From an uncultured Clostridia bacterium (GTDB lineage: Bacteria > Bacillota > Clostridia > Oscillospirales > Butyricicoccaceae): 15,325 nucleotides of DNA. This document shows positions 6,925 to 14,073 of this stretch, piece by piece. Under the pieces are notes generated by a model. It was not told where the DNA came from. It made no database searches and saw only the letters and a list, made by a program, of their open reading frames with translations. Every line of letters starts with the position of its first letter. Position 1 is the first letter of the stretch. The translations under genes and the position numbers were made by a program. The stretch is from NCBI GenBank assembly GCA_947856675.1, contig CANUCM010000009.1:1-15325 (forward strand). Reading direction: 5' to 3'.

Positions 6925-8334
6925 TTACAGCGTGTCAGACGGGGTTTCGGGAGCAGGCGCGGCCTGCTGCGGGGCGGACGCTTTTTCGCTGCCCAGGTAA
7001 TCGGGAAGCTTCATGCCGGCCATGTCGAACAGCTCGCCCAGCGGCGGGATGCTCTTCATCATGCCGGAAACAAAGCCGGCGGTTGCCGTCTTTCCGTCCT
7101 GGCCCGATGCGCCGTTGTCCCAGACGGTGACCTTGTCGATGCGGATGCCCTTGACGGCCTCGACCTGAATGCGCATCAGCTCCTCCATCTTGTCGGCCAG
7201 CATCAGGCGCAGCGCAGCGCTGGGGTCTCCGCCGGCGGCGGTCACGATGTCGCGCAGGCCCTCGGCCTGCTTGGTCAGCATGGCCTGCATACCGGTGGCT
7301 TCGGCCTGCATCTTGGCCAGAATAGCGTCGGCTTCGCCGCGGGCACGGCGGCGGATTTGCTCGGCCTCGGCTTCGGCTTCGAGTTCCTTCTTGCGCTTTT
7401 CAATTTCGGTGCGCACGATGACATCGGCTTCCTGCGTGGCTTTTTCACGGGCATAGCGGGCGGTTTCGGCCTTCTGCTCGGCGGCGTAGGCTTCTTCCAG
7501 CGCGCGGGCCGCCTGAATCTTTTCGGCCGAGGTGGCAATTTTCAGCGCTTCGGCTTCCTTTTCGCGGCGGGCTGCGTTGGACATGGAGATTTCAACCTGA
7601 GCGGTGTTTTCACCCTGGATGGCCAGGGAGTTGGCCTGGGCAACCTGCACGCGCTGGTCGCGATGGGCCTGCGCTTCGCCGATGGAGCCGTCGCGCTCTT
7701 TTTCCGCAACGCTCTTTTTGGCGTCGTTGATGGCCTTGGCGGCCGCTTCCTTGCCCAGCGCGGCAATGTAGCCCGACTCATCGGAGATATCGGTTACGTT
7801 GACGTTGATGAGCCGCAGGCCGATTTTTTTCAGCTCGCCTTCCACGTTGCGGGAAACGGCTTCGAGGAACTTATCGCGGTCGGTGTTGATCTCCTCGATG
7901 TCCATGGTGGCGATGACAAGGCGAAGCTGGCCGAAAATGATGTCTTTTGCAAGCTCCTGGATCTCCTGCAGCTTCAGGCCCAAAAGGCGTTCGGCCGCAT
8001 TCTGCATGACGCCCGGCTCGGTGGAAATGCCGACGGTGAAGCGCGAGGGAACATTGATGCGGATGTTCTGGCGGGACAGGGCGTTTTCCAGATCGACCGA
8101 AATGGAAAGCGGGGTCAGGTCAAGAAACTCAAACGCCTGGAATACCGGCCAGACAAAGGCCGCGCCGCCGTGGATGCAGCGGGCGCTGCGGGTGGAGCCG
8201 TCCTTGTTGCTGCCCACTTTACCGTAGATGACCATGACTTTGTCCGAGGGGCACTTTTTGTACCTCGACAGGATGAGCACCATCAGGGAAAACAGCAGTA
8301 CGACAATGACGCAGATGAGAATTAAGCCTTCCAT
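6925..8334 (-). CDS. floT: Flotillin-like SPFH-domain scaffold protein (FloT/YuaG type)
   Basis: A 469-residue membrane scaffold of the flotillin family, which in Bacillus marks functional membrane microdomains. It has an N-terminal hydrophobic anchor (about 3-24), an SPFH/Band 7 domain at about 30-210 (PSDKVMVIYGKVG, then INVPSRFTVGIS, RLINVNVTDISD), and a long Ala/Glu/Lys/Arg-rich coiled coil with the flotillin EA repeats (about 220-345, for example KKELEAEAEAEQIRRRARGE). A Gly/Ala-rich C-terminal region with an oligomerising-type segment and a Pro/Ala tail follow. It is close in length to B. subtilis FloT (509 aa). The start ATG 8334 is 7 nt after GAGAGG; ATG 8340 would be only 1 nt after it. 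It follows the NfeD-like gene by 40 bp, the classic NfeD-flotillin pairing, and ends in the terminator at 6874-6910. Confidence 0.93.
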   Translation of the reverse strand: MEGLILICVIVVLLFSLMVLILSRYKKCPSDKVMVIYGKVGSNKDGSTRSARCIHGGAAFVWPVFQAFEFLDLTPLSISVDLENALSRQNIRINVPSRFTVGISTEPGVMQNAAERLLGLKLQEIQELAKDIIFGQLRLVIATMDIEEINTDRDKFLEAVSRNVEGELKKIGLRLINVNVTDISDESGYIAALGKEAAAKAINDAKKSVAEKERDGSIGEAQAHRDQRVQVAQANSLAIQGENTAQVEISMSNAARREKEAEALKIATSAEKIQAARALEEAYAAEQKAETARYAREKATQEADVIVRTEIEKRKKELEAEAEAEQIRRRARGEADAILAKMQAEATGMQAMLTKQAEGLRDIVTAAGGDPSAALRLMLADKMEELMRIQVEAVKGIRIDKVTVWDNGASGQDGKTATAGFVSGMMKSIPPLGELFDMAGMKLPDYLGSEKASAPQQAAPAPETPSDTL

Positions 8335-8374
8335 GTTCATACCTCTCTTTTTATGTATTTTGGAATGCGCAAGC

Positions 8375-8971
8375 TTATTTGCGGCACACAACGAGTGTGC
8401 TGCGCCCGGAAACGGCTGTGACAACGACTTCGCAGCCGGTGGGGATGGGCTGGCTTTCGTCGGTGACGGCTTCCAGCTCGCAAAGCTGATCCTGTACCAG
8501 CACTTCCACTTTTCCCCGGCCCTGGCGCGCAGGGGGGATGGTCAGATAGACGCTGCCGCTCTGCCCGACCGCGTTTTGGGGGCGCATGGTACCGTCTGAC
8601 TGCAGGTTGAGGCACAGCCGGAGGATGATGGCCATGACCAGCATGGACAAAAACCCCATCAAAGCGGCGAGCGGCACGGAAATGTAGGTTGGAACACCGG
8701 CGCGCAGCAGAGCCAGCCCGCCCCATCCAAACACGGTGAAAAAGGCGACAAAGCCGCGGACGGTAAACAGGCGCAGCCCGCTGTCGGCCGCGTCGGCCAT
8801 GGAATCCCCGTCGGTCGGATCGTCTGCGTCTGCGTCAAAATCTGCATCGGAATCACCGAAAAGGCCGAAAATGAGCAGAATGGTCTGGATAATGAGAATC
8901 AGCGTGGCAGGGATGGCGGCGTAGGCAAAGAAGCGCTCGATGGCGGTAAGTGACTCAAACCATAAAGCCAT
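8375..8971 (-). CDS. NfeD-like membrane protein with C-terminal OB fold (YuaF type)
   Basis: A 198-residue partner protein of flotillin. A first TM helix (about 16-38) is followed by a strikingly acidic Asp-rich linker (about 39-62, with repeated DAD). Two more TM helices (about 70-90 and 95-120) lead to a soluble C-terminal OB-fold domain (about 128-198: QNAVGQSGSVYLTIPPARQG, then GKVEVLV, GCEVVVTAVSGRSTLVV). This order fits the short NfeD-like proteins such as B. subtilis YuaF, which lack the ClpP-like protease domain. The start is ATG 8971, with AAGGGGG about 12 nt upstream, a somewhat long spacing. It lies between the DUF1836 gene (54 bp upstream) and the flotillin gene (40 bp downstream), so all three are probably cotranscribed. 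Confidence 0.85.
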   Translation of the reverse strand: MALWFESLTAIERFFAYAAIPATLILIIQTILLIFGLFGDSDADFDADADDPTDGDSMADAADSGLRLFTVRGFVAFFTVFGWGGLALLRAGVPTYISVPLAALMGFLSMLVMAIILRLCLNLQSDGTMRPQNAVGQSGSVYLTIPPARQGRGKVEVLVQDQLCELEAVTDESQPIPTGCEVVVTAVSGRSTLVVCRK

Positions 8972-9025
8972 GATAAATACAGTCCCCCTTTGAATATGGA
9001 TTGCGGAAAGTACGGTGCGGGCCTC

Positions 9026-9583
9026 TTACCCGTCAAGCTGCGAGAGCATGAGCTCGGCGCGCTGGCGGAGCATGGAGGCCATGTATGCGGTGGAGATGAT
9101 TTCCAGCGCGGCGGTGACCCGTCCGCGCGCGCCGGGGTAGGGCTCCTGATAGCCGGTGAGCAGCTCAGCACACCATGTGTGAAGCTGCCCGGCGGAAGGG
9201 AGCTGGCCGCCCAGACGGGCGGTCAGGTCGACGATGTACAGATACAGCACGGAATCGTCAATGATGTCGTCCCCCGTGTCGTCCAGTCTGCCGTTGACAA
9301 AGGTCAAAAGCTGGCAGATTTTGTCGATGCGCATGCTGTCACGCAGCATGTTGATAATAAAAAGGCGGCATACGTGCTGGCGGCTGTAGCGTTTTTTGAC
9401 GGGCGGAGGGAGAAATCCCCGTTTGACCCAGTTTTGTATGGTGTAGGGTTCGAGGCCCGTCAGCAGGGATACCTGCGACAAAACCAGCCCCCCCGTCAGA
9501 AAAATTGAGCTGAGCAGCGTGTCAGCTGCATTGCTGCGCCCAAGGTCGGCTTCCAGTGTGGAGCCGGGCAGCCTGCTTATCAA
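9026..9583 (-). CDS. DUF1836 family protein with MerR-like helix-turn-helix
   Basis: A 185-residue cytoplasmic protein of the DUF1836 family, found in Firmicutes and predicted to bind DNA. Residues about 34-67 form a MerR-type HTH and wing (LSQVSLLTGLEPYTIQNWVK, then RGFLPPPVKKRYSRQHVC). A helical region with MRIDKICQLL follows, then acidic and helical C-terminal segments. The TTG at 9583 is chosen because GGAGGTGG lies a few nt upstream. The frame stays open to 9796, but the extension crosses a consensus promoter and reads as non-protein. It is the first gene of the run DUF1836-NfeD-flotillin, so it may regulate that operon, itself, or the divergent transporter gene. Its targets are unknown and I know of no characterised member. 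Confidence 0.85.
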   Translation of the reverse strand: MISRLPGSTLEADLGRSNAADTLLSSIFLTGGLVLSQVSLLTGLEPYTIQNWVKRGFLPPPVKKRYSRQHVCRLFIINMLRDSMRIDKICQLLTFVNGRLDDTGDDIIDDSVLYLYIVDLTARLGGQLPSAGQLHTWCAELLTGYQEPYPGARGRVTAALEIISTAYMASMLRQRAELMLSQLDG

Positions 9584-9616
9584 GGGAACCACCTCCGGTT
9601 TCAGATTCCGCGCCGC

Positions 9617-9644
9617 AGCAGCACCGTGCTGCTTCGGCCGAAGC
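9617..9644. repeat. Two adjacent palindromes in the DUF1836 leader, candidate operators
   Basis: AGCAGCAC-C-GTGCTGCT (9617-9633) is a perfect 8-bp inverted repeat with a 1-nt centre. It abuts and slightly overlaps the perfect 14-bp palindrome GCTTCGGCCGAAGC (9631-9644). Both lie a few bases downstream of the expected minus-strand transcription start (about 9652), between promoter and ribosome binding site. They could be repressor sites or mRNA stems. Confidence 0.5.
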
Positions 9645-9658
9645 TTTGCGGTATTTTG

Positions 9659-9687
9659 ATTATAACAGATGGTCACATGACTGTCAA
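9659..9687 (-). promoter_or_regulatory. Consensus sigma-A promoter for the DUF1836-NfeD-flotillin run
   Basis: On the minus strand TTGACA (9682-9687) and TATAAT (9659-9664) are separated by exactly 17 nt, a full match to the vegetative consensus. The expected start near 9652 gives a leader of about 70 nt before the TTG start at 9583. Confidence 0.9.
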
Positions 9688-9730
9688 TAGGGTTTGATAT
9701 AACTTTAACGTATACGGACGATAAAAATTG

Positions 9731-9758
9731 TTGGCAAGCGGGGAGGGAGGTGTATAAT
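9731..9758 (+). promoter_or_regulatory. Sigma-A promoter of the lysine riboswitch/transporter transcript
   Basis: TTGGCA (9731-9736) and TATAAT (9753-9758) are spaced by 16 nt. Transcription would start near 9765, just ahead of the riboswitch P1 stem. It is divergent from the minus-strand promoter, with about 43 bp between the two -35 boxes. Confidence 0.8.
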
Positions 9759-9773
9759 AAAACCCACATAGTT

Positions 9774-9932
9774 ATGATAGAGGTCGCGAATGACAAGAGT
9801 AAGCCTGTTTTCCGTCAGACAACGGGGGCTGAAAGGGGATTTCGCCGAAGGGCCGGTATGCTGTCTGGCAGACCGGTGCCTGGGGCCGTGGAGAATATCT
9901 GCGGAACTGCCGCGCAGGCGGAGAGCTATCAT
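9774..9932 (+). promoter_or_regulatory. Lysine riboswitch (L-box) aptamer
   Basis: The closing stem P1 is ATGATAG (9774-9780) with CTATCAT (9926-9932). Inside, conserved L-box segments appear in order: AGAGGTCGCGAA after P1, AGAGTAAG, the hallmark GGCTGAAAGGGGATTTCGCCGAAGG at about 9828-9851 (written here as adjoining pieces GGCTGAAAGG and TTCGCCGAAGG), then CTGGGGCC, a stem around GGAGAATATCTGCGGAACTG, and GGAGAG before P1 closes. This class binds lysine and usually shuts off lysine biosynthesis or uptake genes. TATCATGA (9927-9934), the 3' strand of P1, can instead pair with TCATGATA (9958-9965) in the terminator's 5' arm, forming an antiterminator. Bound lysine should stabilise P1 and so permit termination. 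The aptamer lies between its own promoter and an NhaC-family gene. Recognition is by motif, without a covariance search. Confidence 0.88.
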
Positions 9933-9952
9933 GATGCGACGTCGCCTGTATG

Positions 9953-9987
9953 TTGGGTCATGATACTGTCATGACTCAATTTTTTTT
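9953..9987 (+). terminator. Riboswitch-controlled intrinsic terminator
   Basis: TTGGGTCATGA (9953-9963) pairs with TCATGACTCAA (9969-9979) with one G-T wobble and a 5-nt loop, followed by eight T (9980-9987). It is 15 nt upstream of the transporter ATG, so it acts in the leader as an attenuator. Its 5' arm is shared with the antiterminator pairing to 9927-9934. Confidence 0.92.
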
Positions 9988-10002
9988 GCAGGAGATGGGA
10001 AA

Positions 10003-11610
10003 ATGGAAAAGAAGCATTCATGGGGGCTGTACGCAGTGGTCCTTGTCATTGCCGCGCTGCTGGTTGTGGCTGGGGTCACCGGTTCGGACGCGGGCCTTGC
10101 GGCAACGGCGTGGGCCCTGCTGCCGCCGGTGGCGGCGATTGCGCTGGCGCTGATTACCAAAGAGGTGTATTCCTCGCTGTTTGTCGGAATCGTGCTGGGC
10201 GCCTTGATGTATTCGGGGTTTTCGCCGGCGAAAACGCTGAGCACGGTCGTCAATGACGGAATGGTGGCGGCGGTTGCCGACAGCGCGGGTATTTTTGTGT
10301 TTCTCGTGGTGCTCGGCATTGTGGTGGCGCTCGTCAACCGGGCGGGCGGCTCGGAAGCCTTCGGGCACTGGGCTTCGGAGCATGTCAGGACACGGGCCGG
10401 CGCCTGCATGGCGACCTTTCTTCTGGGTGTTCTGATTTTTATTGATGACTATTTCAATTGCCTTACGGTCGGCTCCGTCATGCGCCCGCTGACCGACAGC
10501 AAGGGCGTATCCCGCGTCAAACTGGCGTATCTCATTGACGCGACGGCGGCGCCGGTGTGCATGATAGCGCCCATTTCCTCCTGGGCCGCCGCCGTTTCGG
10601 GCAGTGTGGAAAACACTTCCATGAGCGGCATTGAGCTGTTTGTCAGAGCGATTCCCTTTAATTTTTATTCGCTGATGACGCTGGTATTTATTGTGGCCAT
10701 CACCCGGATGGGCTTTGATTACGGAAAAATGGCCGAGTTTGAAATCAAGGCGCGGCCGGCGGAAGACGGCCGGACCGTGCGCAAAGACGGGAAAGCGTCG
10801 GGCGGCAGCGTGGCCGATTTGATGGTGCCGGTGCTGGTGCTGATTGTCGCCTGCGTGGCGGGTCTTTTGTATGTCGGCGGCTTTTTCGGCGTGGATGCCT
10901 GGGGCGGCACGGAATGTGCGGGGGATTTTGTCGCGGCTTTCGGAAATACCGACGCCTTTATCGGGCTTCCCTGGGGCGGCGTGGTCTCGCTGGTGCTGAT
11001 CACGGCGTATCTTCTGGCGCGCCGCCGCGTGACGTTTGCGCAGGCGATGGAATGTGTACCGCAGGGCTTTTGCGCCATGGTGCCGGCCATTCTGATTCTC
11101 ACGCTGGCGACCGGCCTTAAGAATATGACCACGCTGCTGCAGGCGCATGAATATGCTTACGGCGTGATGCAGTCGGCGGCAGCCGGGCTGTTTGCCTTTT
11201 TGCCGGCCATTATTTTTGCGGTGGCCTGCGGGCTGTCTTTTGCCACGGGCACCTCGTGGGGCACTTTCGGCATACTGATTCCCATTGTCACCAGCATTTT
11301 CCCGGAGAGCAGTCCGCTGCTGTTTGTGGGGATTTCGGCCTGTCTGGCCGGCGCGGTGTGCGGCGACCACTGCTCCCCGATTTCCGATACCACGATTATG
11401 GCTTCGGCGGGTGCGCAGTGCGAGCACGTCGACCACGTATCGACGCAGCTGCCGTACGCGCTGACCGTTGCGGGCATATCCTTTGTGTCGTTTGTACTGG
11501 CGGGTTTTGTGCCCAACGCACTCATCTGCCTGCCGGTGTCGGCGGCCATGACCATCGGCGTGCTGTTTTTCATCCGGGCCGGCGTCCGGCGCAAAAACCG
11601 CGCGGCATAA
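10003..11610 (+). CDS. NhaC-family transporter under lysine riboswitch control, probable lysine transporter
   Basis: A 535-residue inner-membrane carrier of the NhaC/ion transporter superfamily with about 11-12 hydrophobic helices. Family motifs are FIDDYFNCLTVGSVMRPLTD (residues about 146-165, with the Asp148-Asp149 pair), GTSWGTFG (416-423) and CGDHCSPISDTTIMASAGA (453-471). A cytoplasmic loop rich in Arg, Lys and Asp (about 240-270) separates the halves. Annotated members are Na+/H+ antiporters. However, NhaC-type genes behind L-box riboswitches have been proposed as lysine transporters (LysW in comparative genomics), and this gene's leader fits that. The ATG at 10003 follows AGGAGA (9990-9995). 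It is monocistronic, with terminators at 11647-11686 and 11735-11770. The family is secure; the lysine substrate is inferred from regulation only. Confidence 0.92.
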   Translation: MEKKHSWGLYAVVLVIAALLVVAGVTGSDAGLAATAWALLPPVAAIALALITKEVYSSLFVGIVLGALMYSGFSPAKTLSTVVNDGMVAAVADSAGIFVFLVVLGIVVALVNRAGGSEAFGHWASEHVRTRAGACMATFLLGVLIFIDDYFNCLTVGSVMRPLTDSKGVSRVKLAYLIDATAAPVCMIAPISSWAAAVSGSVENTSMSGIELFVRAIPFNFYSLMTLVFIVAITRMGFDYGKMAEFEIKARPAEDGRTVRKDGKASGGSVADLMVPVLVLIVACVAGLLYVGGFFGVDAWGGTECAGDFVAAFGNTDAFIGLPWGGVVSLVLITAYLLARRRVTFAQAMECVPQGFCAMVPAILILTLATGLKNMTTLLQAHEYAYGVMQSAAAGLFAFLPAIIFAVACGLSFATGTSWGTFGILIPIVTSIFPESSPLLFVGISACLAGAVCGDHCSPISDTTIMASAGAQCEHVDHVSTQLPYALTVAGISFVSFVLAGFVPNALICLPVSAAMTIGVLFFIRAGVRRKNRAA

Positions 11611-11646
11611 AAAGCCCCCGCTTGGACGGGAGCGGCTGACAAACCG

Positions 11647-11686
11647 TGAGCGATGACCGGCTCTTGGCCGGGCATCGCTCATTTTT
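11647..11686 (+). terminator. Intrinsic terminator after the NhaC-family gene
   Basis: TGAGCGATG (11647-11655) pairs with CATCGCTCA (11673-11681). CCGGC/GCCGG extends the stem inside past one mismatch. TTTTT (11682-11686) follows. It lies 36 bp after the stop codon. Confidence 0.88.
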
Positions 11687-11734
11687 ACCTGCTCAGGCGG
11701 CTGCAGCTTTGGCGCAAAAGGTGCCATGCGCAGC

Positions 11735-11770
11735 AAAAAGGGGCAGCCGGACAACCGGCTGCCCCTTTTT
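11735..11770. terminator. Strong bidirectional terminator
   Basis: A perfect 16-bp stem, AAAAAGGGGCAGCCGG (11735-11750) with its complement at 11755-11770, closes a 4-nt ACAA loop. The A and T tracts at the ends serve as U-runs in both directions. It backs up the transporter terminator and ends the minus-strand spoIIE unit. Confidence 0.93.
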
Positions 11771-11824
11771 CACACTGTCAGGCAGAAAGGGCGGGAGAAC
11801 GTATGCCTTTGTTTTCGGAATTTT

Positions 11825-12100
11825 TTACAAAACGGAAAAGAAGAGCCAGCCGGCCGCCGCCGTCACGCCGCTGCCCAGCAGAAAGGACAAAACGGGGACC
11901 AGTGAGCGGCGCAGCCGTCTTTTTCCCGGAGGGGAGGAGACGGCGCAGCGGGAAGCCAGGCGGCAGGCCATTTCCACCATTTCGCCGGCGGATTCCACGG
12001 GGCAGCCTTCTTCACCGGACACGATGAAAATGGCCTGTTCAAACTTTTTGGGATCGGGAGAGGGGACAATGACGGCCTGCTTGGAAACACCTTTGACCAC
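11825..12100 (-). CDS. Small conserved-type protein with C-terminal TM helix, downstream of spoIIE
   Basis: A 91-residue protein of unknown function. The N-terminal part (VKGVSKQAVIVPSPDPKKFE, then QAIFIV) is a distinctive beta-alpha segment that I associate with uncharacterised small clostridial proteins. It is followed by an acidic helical stretch (about 32-50), a basic patch (GKRRLRRS, about 59-66) and one C-terminal TM helix (about 67-91). A tail-anchored protein with its head in the cytoplasm is the likely topology. The GTG at 12100 is supported by AAGGAGG 7 nt upstream. It starts 53 bp after the spoIIE stop with no terminator between, so it is probably in the same transcript and could be sporulation-linked. 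The terminator at 11735-11770 closes the unit. Confidence 0.75.
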   Translation of the reverse strand: MVKGVSKQAVIVPSPDPKKFEQAIFIVSGEEGCPVESAGEMVEMACRLASRCAVSSPPGKRRLRRSLVPVLSFLLGSGVTAAAGWLFFSVL

Positions 12101-12153
12101 GGCAAATCCTCCTTGCGGATTTTCTGTTTTCAGTGTTCCCGGCGCCGCAGGAA

Positions 12154-14073
12154 TTATTCGGAAGCGGTCAGCGTGATGACCAGCACCGAGCGGTCGTCAC
12201 CGGCGCGTGCGCCGTCCGAGGAGGAAAGGATGTCGGAGGCGAGCTGCTGGGCATCCGTGCCGGTCCGGCACAGGCGGGCGATGGCGTCGGTGTCGGTGCC
12301 GTCGCACACGCCGTCGCTCATCATGACGACGCGGTCACCTTCGCACAGCCGCAGCAGGATGGGCTCGGGCGAGGAGAGCACGGGGTCGGTTCCGGCGGGC
12401 ATGGCGGTGGAGAAAAAGCGGCGCACACTGCTGCCGCGCGTGACAAAGGTGGGGGCGGCCCCGTATTTGAGCAGGCGGCCTTCGCCGGTGTACAGGTTGA
12501 TTTCAAGCAGGTCGAGGGTGACAAAGCCAAAGTCCTCAAACCGCGCGGCAAGGACGGGAATGACGGCGCGCGCGCTGTCCTGCACGCTGCACCCGGAGCG
12601 GACAAACTGGGAGATGAGCGACAGCGCTGTGCGCGACAGGCGTTCTGCGGCTTCGCCGGTGCCCATGCCGTCGGAGAGAAGGACGACGGCGCGGCCGTCC
12701 GGGGTGTGGAAATGGGTGCTGGAGTCCCCGCAGACCGATTCGCCGTGCTTTTGCCGGACCGCTCGGCACACCGAGGCGCAAAAGCGTTCTCTTTCGCGGA
12801 TGCGGAGGATGCAGCCTGAACGCGAAAGCACTTCCTCGGGCGGGCAGAAGCGGCGGCCCAGCGCCAGGGAAAGGCTTTGCAGGAGCGCGTCGCGATCGGG
12901 AATTTCGCAGTCTTCGCCGTGCAGGCTGATGTCGATGTGCAGGCTTTCCGATTCGGAGTAAACACAGGCCGAAGCCGAGGGGACGTATGCGCGGACAATG
13001 CTGCGCACGCGGTTTTCAAGGCCCGGGTACCGCTCGGGCTGGCGGCTCACGGCGCCCGCCACATCGGAAAGAACGCCGCACAGGCTGTCGTAGCCTTCGC
13101 GCATCAGCCGGCGGCTGTGTTCATCGCGGCGGCGCATGGCACAGCGGCGCAGGTACGAGAGGTATTGTTCGTTGATGGCGCCGCACAGCTTTTCCATGTT
13201 GAGGCAGCGGCTTGCAAAATGCGCGGGAAAGTCGGTCGGGCGCAGAAAGCCCTGGGTGCGCAGGGTCTGGGCGGTGCCGCCCAAAGCGTCATAGCTTTCC
13301 ACGGCTTCGCGGCTCCAGCACAGGGAGGCCAGCGAGCATTTGCGGCAGACCTCATCGGCCGCGCGGTCGTAAATGCGGGAGATGTTTTCGCTGTCGGCGC
13401 GCGTGCGCGATTCGGACAGCGGGCCGACGGCCAGCCCCAGCTCGGAAATGGCGCGTGTAACGGCATAGAGCCTGGGGGCGGCGAGAGAGGGCTGCCAGGC
13501 CGTGCGGCCGCAGGGTTCGCAGTTTTGCTCAGACATGCCGAGGTACACGCTGCGGCACAGCGCAAACAGCGGCTGCGGCGTGTGCGATTGCCCGCACAGA
13601 ATGAGTATCAGGCAAAATGCGGCGGCCAGCAGCCCTTCGGGCAAAAGCCCGAGCAGCGCCCAAAACCCCTGCCCCCACGTCAGGGCGCTCTGAATGAAGA
13701 CAACGGAAACGCCGACACAGGCCGGAGCAAAGAAAAAGGCCGTGGGCGGCCGCAGAGAGCGAAAAACACGGCTGCATGTGCAGCATAAAACGGCCGCGGA
13801 GGCGTAGCACACGCCATGGCTGCCGCCCAAAAGCAGCGAACCGGCAAAAGCGCCGGCAAAGGCGCAGAGCGACTCGCGGGTATCACGGCGCGAGGCGGCG
13901 TAAGCCAGCCCCAGAGGGGCCGCGCCGCGCGGCGGAAAGCGCAGTGCCGACAGCGCAAGCGAAAGAAAAAACACTGCGGCACAGCGCAGGGCGGCGGCAG
14001 AATGTATGTCCTGTGCAAGGCGCCGGGCAATCCGGGTTAAGTTTTTGCCGTGCAGCGTTGACTGCTTGTCCAT
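12154..14073 (-). CDS. spoIIE: Stage II sporulation protein E (SpoIIE), PP2C-type phosphatase
   Basis: SpoIIE sits in the membrane at the asymmetric septum and dephosphorylates SpoIIAA, which leads to sigma-F activation in the forespore. Here about 639 residues: an N-terminal membrane region with about five or six helices (residues 30-165), a long cytoplasmic linker with the Cys cluster DEVCRKCSLASLCW (about 238-251), and a C-terminal PP2C domain (about 430-639). The phosphatase motifs are CGDSSTHFH, LLSDGMGTGEAAER (the DG Asp at about 468), MMSDGVCDGTD and GDDRSVLVI. B. subtilis SpoIIE is 827 aa with about ten helices, so the membrane domain is clearly shorter here. ATG 14073 is 9 nt after AGGAG; ATG 14079 (3 nt after it) is possible. 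A TAAAAT box and an imperfect Spo0A-like TTCGTCA lie upstream but are weak. The small 91-aa gene follows. Confidence 0.95.
   Translation of the reverse strand: MDKQSTLHGKNLTRIARRLAQDIHSAAALRCAAVFFLSLALSALRFPPRGAAPLGLAYAASRRDTRESLCAFAGAFAGSLLLGGSHGVCYASAAVLCCTCSRVFRSLRPPTAFFFAPACVGVSVVFIQSALTWGQGFWALLGLLPEGLLAAAFCLILILCGQSHTPQPLFALCRSVYLGMSEQNCEPCGRTAWQPSLAAPRLYAVTRAISELGLAVGPLSESRTRADSENISRIYDRAADEVCRKCSLASLCWSREAVESYDALGGTAQTLRTQGFLRPTDFPAHFASRCLNMEKLCGAINEQYLSYLRRCAMRRRDEHSRRLMREGYDSLCGVLSDVAGAVSRQPERYPGLENRVRSIVRAYVPSASACVYSESESLHIDISLHGEDCEIPDRDALLQSLSLALGRRFCPPEEVLSRSGCILRIRERERFCASVCRAVRQKHGESVCGDSSTHFHTPDGRAVVLLSDGMGTGEAAERLSRTALSLISQFVRSGCSVQDSARAVIPVLAARFEDFGFVTLDLLEINLYTGEGRLLKYGAAPTFVTRGSSVRRFFSTAMPAGTDPVLSSPEPILLRLCEGDRVVMMSDGVCDGTDTDAIARLCRTGTDAQQLASDILSSSDGARAGDDRSVLVITLTASE

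Noticed and set aside
7275..7540. Possible repeat array from repeated GCTTCGGC-like words in the flotillin gene
   Set aside because: The repetition comes from Ala/Glu codon runs in the coiled coil, not from a DNA repeat with regular spacing. It is not CRISPR.
6898..8325. 475-codon open frame on the plus strand opposite the flotillin gene
   Set aside because: Its Gly/Phe/Leu pattern mirrors the Ala/Glu/Lys codons of the flotillin coiled coil. It has no ribosome binding site and begins inside the terminator.
9584..9796. N-terminal extension of the DUF1836 frame up to 9796
   Set aside because: It runs through the TTGACA/TATAAT promoter and the palindromes, and its translation has no protein-like character. 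The TTG at 9583 with GGAGGTGG fits better.
10018..11754. 578-codon open frame on the minus strand opposite the NhaC-family gene
   Set aside because: It is antisense to a clear transporter, crosses two terminators, and has a low-complexity Arg/His/Gln-rich translation.
12113..13788. Overlapping plus-strand frames opposite spoIIE
   Set aside because: They are shadows of spoIIE codons, which encode all PP2C motifs on the minus strand.
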